Assembly (NCBI GenBank): GCA_017560175.1 | Contig: JAFYOK010000194.1 | Coordinates: 1-14,427, forward strand | Origin: Clostridia bacterium | Lineage (GTDB): Bacteria > Bacillota > Clostridia > Oscillospirales > Butyricicoccaceae | Direction of reading: 5' to 3' | Length of the DNA: 14,427 nucleotides | Part shown: in pieces, positions 12,622-14,427 of the stretch | Layout: each line of letters starts with the position of its first letter | How positions within the stretch are numbered: the first letter of the stretch is position 1 | The notes under the pieces: generated by a model | Told to the model about the DNA's origin: nothing | What the model saw: the letters and a program-made list of their open reading frames with translations, nothing else | The model's database searches: none | Program-made: the position numbers and the translations under genes

Positions 12622-13728
12622 ATGTCGAATTACGAGCCTCAGAGAGAAAATACGACCAACAACGAACAAACCCCCGTAAGAAAAAAGAGAAAGAAGCGCC
12701 GTTCCGGCTGCCTGCCTTTTCTGATTTATATCCTCTTTGTCGCAGGTGTGTCCTTTGCTCTGTCGGCATTGGCCATTACAGTGGCAAATGACGTGTTTGG
12801 TCTGGTACAGGATGATGTACCTGTCATGATGAGCCTGGGGGAAGGCGCCGATGTAAATGAGGTTTCGGTCAAGCTCAAGGAGAATAATTTGATCGACCAC
12901 AAGTGGGCATTCAAACTTTACTGCCAGCTGAAGCATGTTGAAACTTTCAGTACAGGCGAGTTTGAACTTGCCAGCAATATGGACTATGGTCAGCTGATCT
13001 CTGAATTGCGCCGTGCAAATCAGAAGACCGAGACAGTTACATTGACCATCCCCGAAGGATATAACATTCAGCAGATCGCTGAACTTCTGGAAAGCAGCCG
13101 TGTCTGCGGCAAGAAGGAACTGATTGAGACCGCCAATACCTATGATTTCTCCCATGGTTTCCTGGAAGATGTCCCTATGGTAGAGAACCGTTTGGAAGGT
13201 TATTTATTCCCCGATACCTATGAGTTTTATATCAACGAGCGTCCTGTCAGCGCTCTGAATAAGATGCTGAACAACTTCAATAAGAAGTATACCGACGAAA
13301 TGCGCAAGCTGACCGAAGAGCATGGCACAACCATTGCGGAGGTCGTCAATATCGCATCCCTCATCGAAAAGGAAGCTCGCCTTGCTCGTGAGCAGGGCAC
13401 CATTTCGGGTGTCATTCACAATCGACTGAACAAGGCAGATGCATATCCTTACCTGGATATCGACGCTGCGCTGCTGTATGTCACAGGCCATAAGGAGCAG
13501 CTGACCGCCGAAGACCTGCAGATGGATTCTCCCTATAATCTGCGCAAGTCCAAGGGTCTGCCGCCTACAGCCATCTGTAATCCCGGTATCGGCGCGCTGC
13601 TTGCCGCCATTTCGCCGGAATCCCACAACTACCACTATTATGTTGTCGATAAGACAGCCGACAATGGCAGCCATATTTTCTCGTCCACTTTGGATGAGCA
13701 CAATGCAGCCATTGCCAGAATGCAGTAA
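12622..13728 (+). CDS. mltG: Endolytic murein transglycosylase MltG (YceG-like)
   Basis: Membrane-anchored lytic transglycosylase that cuts nascent glycan strands and helps set their length. The 368-residue protein has a basic cytoplasmic N-terminus (RKKRKKRR, 20-27), one membrane segment (about 31-58), a LysM-like subdomain (VTLTIPEGYNIQQIAELL, about 139-156) and the YceG catalytic domain with LEGYLFPDTYEF (191-202) and ASLIEKEA (245-252). Glu249 corresponds to the E. coli catalytic Glu218. The ending region NPGIGALLAAISPE and the YVVD stretch are typical. The Shine-Dalgarno is weak (GAGAGAG at about 8-base spacing). It is followed after 15 bases by a U32-family gene, an arrangement also known near mltG (yrrL) in B. 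subtilis. Confidence 0.97.
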   Translation: MSNYEPQRENTTNNEQTPVRKKRKKRRSGCLPFLIYILFVAGVSFALSALAITVANDVFGLVQDDVPVMMSLGEGADVNEVSVKLKENNLIDHKWAFKLYCQLKHVETFSTGEFELASNMDYGQLISELRRANQKTETVTLTIPEGYNIQQIAELLESSRVCGKKELIETANTYDFSHGFLEDVPMVENRLEGYLFPDTYEFYINERPVSALNKMLNNFNKKYTDEMRKLTEEHGTTIAEVVNIASLIEKEARLAREQGTISGVIHNRLNKADAYPYLDIDAALLYVTGHKEQLTAEDLQMDSPYNLRKSKGLPPTAICNPGIGALLAAISPESHNYHYYVVDKTADNGSHIFSSTLDEHNAAIARMQ

Positions 13729-13743
13729 GGGAAGGAGAAAAGA

Positions 13744-14427
13744 ATGATCGAAAATAAGATCAAAAAGCCGGAAGTCCTTGCCCCTGCAGGTGACTTTGAA
13801 AAACTGCGTTATGCCGTAGCCTACGGCGCTGACGCTGTTTATATGGCAGGCAAGGCCTTTGGTATGCGTACTGCTTCGGGTAATTTCAGCTACGAAGAAC
13901 TGAAAGCCGCCATCGACCATTGCCATGCCCACGGTGTACAGTGCTTTATCACTGTCAACGTTATGCCTCGCAACCACGAGATTGATCAGCTGCCCGAATA
14001 TCTGGAGCTGCTCAATGATCTGGGTGCCGATGCGGTCATCGTTGCCGATCTGGGTGTTATTCCTCTGGTCAAGAAGTATGCGCCTAAGGTCAAGCTGCAC
14101 ATCAGCACACAGGCCAGCATCGTTAATTACAGTGCAGCCAACATGTATCATCAGTTGGGTGCAGACCGTATCGTTCTGGCCCGTGAGCTTCCCCTCAACG
14201 AGATCGCCGAGCTGCGTGCCCGTACCGATAAGGCACTGGAGATCGAGGCATTTGTCCACGGTTCCATGTGCATCTCCTATTCGGGACGCTGCTGGCTCAG
14301 CAGTTACCTGACGGGCAGGGACGGAAACAGGGGCGCCTGCGCCCAGGTCTGCCGCTGGGAATTTGGCCTGACCGAGAAGAACCGGCCCGGCGAGACCTAT
14401 GATGTGGCAGGGGACGAACGGGGCACC
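13744..14427 (+). CDS. trhP: Peptidase U32 family tRNA hydroxylation protein (TrhP/YegQ/YrrO-like), cut by window edge
   Basis: Members of this U32 subfamily (E. coli YegQ = TrhP; B. subtilis YrrN/YrrO) are required for 5-hydroxyuridine formation at the tRNA wobble position and are not proven peptidases. The first 228 residues are present. Visible: PEVLAPAGDFEKLRYAVAYGADAVY near the start, STQASIVN, and the family signature EAFVHGSMCISYSGRC followed by LSSYLTGRDGNRGACAQVCRW with its conserved cysteines, presumed to bind an Fe-S cluster. The ATG at 13744 has AAGGAG at 6-base spacing. It probably forms an operon with mltG. Only the N-terminal part is available, so length and C-terminal domain (YrrN-like or YrrO-like) cannot be decided. 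Confidence 0.92.
   Translation, partial: MIENKIKKPEVLAPAGDFEKLRYAVAYGADAVYMAGKAFGMRTASGNFSYEELKAAIDHCHAHGVQCFITVNVMPRNHEIDQLPEYLELLNDLGADAVIVADLGVIPLVKKYAPKVKLHISTQASIVNYSAANMYHQLGADRIVLARELPLNEIAELRARTDKALEIEAFVHGSMCISYSGRCWLSSYLTGRDGNRGACAQVCRWEFGLTEKNRPGETYDVAGDERGT

Noticed and set aside
11608..13155. 515-codon open frame on the minus strand
   Set aside because: Antisense to the second CPBP gene and the start of mltG, crosses the intergenic gap, and has the same His/Gln-rich shadow composition.
13204..14259. 351-codon open frame on the minus strand
   Set aside because: Antisense to mltG and trhP, both supported by catalytic motifs.

Overview
The window reads as ordinary chromosome from a spore-forming, Gram-positive anaerobe of the class Clostridia. 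GC content is close to balanced, and the style of the proteins suggests the Oscillospiraceae/Ruminococcaceae side of that class; this placement is inference. Evidence for the type of organism: a germination protein YpeB with a good forespore (sigma-G-like) promoter, wall-teichoic-acid-type linkage enzymes (TagO, MnaA, TagA), ThyX in place of ThyA, and Shine-Dalgarno sequences of the AGGAGG type in front of most genes. Seventeen protein genes are complete and two are cut by the window edges (birA on the left by 3' truncation, a U32-family trhP on the right). There is no sign of phage, transposon, CRISPR array, rRNA or tRNA. No gene-free gap exceeds 300 bases.

Layout. (1) 1-1670, minus strand: ypeB, then birA, each with its own promoter candidate. 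(2) 1755-5989, plus strand: one probable operon, trpS - tagO - mnaA - unknown membrane-anchored protein, running from an extended -10 promoter to a strong hairpin. (3) 6022-7116, minus strand: three tightly packed small genes of unknown function. (4) 7208-7696, plus: a YfcE/MJ0936-type phosphoesterase, converging on (5) nth (endonuclease III, 7737-8396, minus) across a shared 13-bp terminator. (6) 8630-12504, plus: a compact operon, CPBP-family membrane protein - tagA - thyX - tmk - second CPBP-family protease. (7) 12622 to the end, plus: mltG followed by a U32-family tRNA hydroxylation protein.

How the genes work together. TagO, MnaA and TagA are the first three activities of wall teichoic acid linkage-unit synthesis (GlcNAc-1-P transfer to undecaprenyl phosphate, UDP-ManNAc supply, ManNAc transfer), but they sit in two separate operons about 4.4 kb apart and are embedded in housekeeping genes. 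ThyX and Tmk are consecutive steps from dUMP to dTDP. MltG trims or terminates nascent peptidoglycan. YpeB is normally needed to place and control the SleB spore cortex hydrolase, but sleB is not here.

Most of the window is recognisable housekeeping. The parts least explained are: the three-gene unknown cluster at 6022-7116; the unknown anchored protein at 5199-5945, whose Shine-Dalgarno is badly placed for its first ATG; the CPBP protein at 8630-9490 that has lost both active-site histidines while its operon partner keeps them; and a perfect 9-bp dyad right at the predicted transcription start of trpS.
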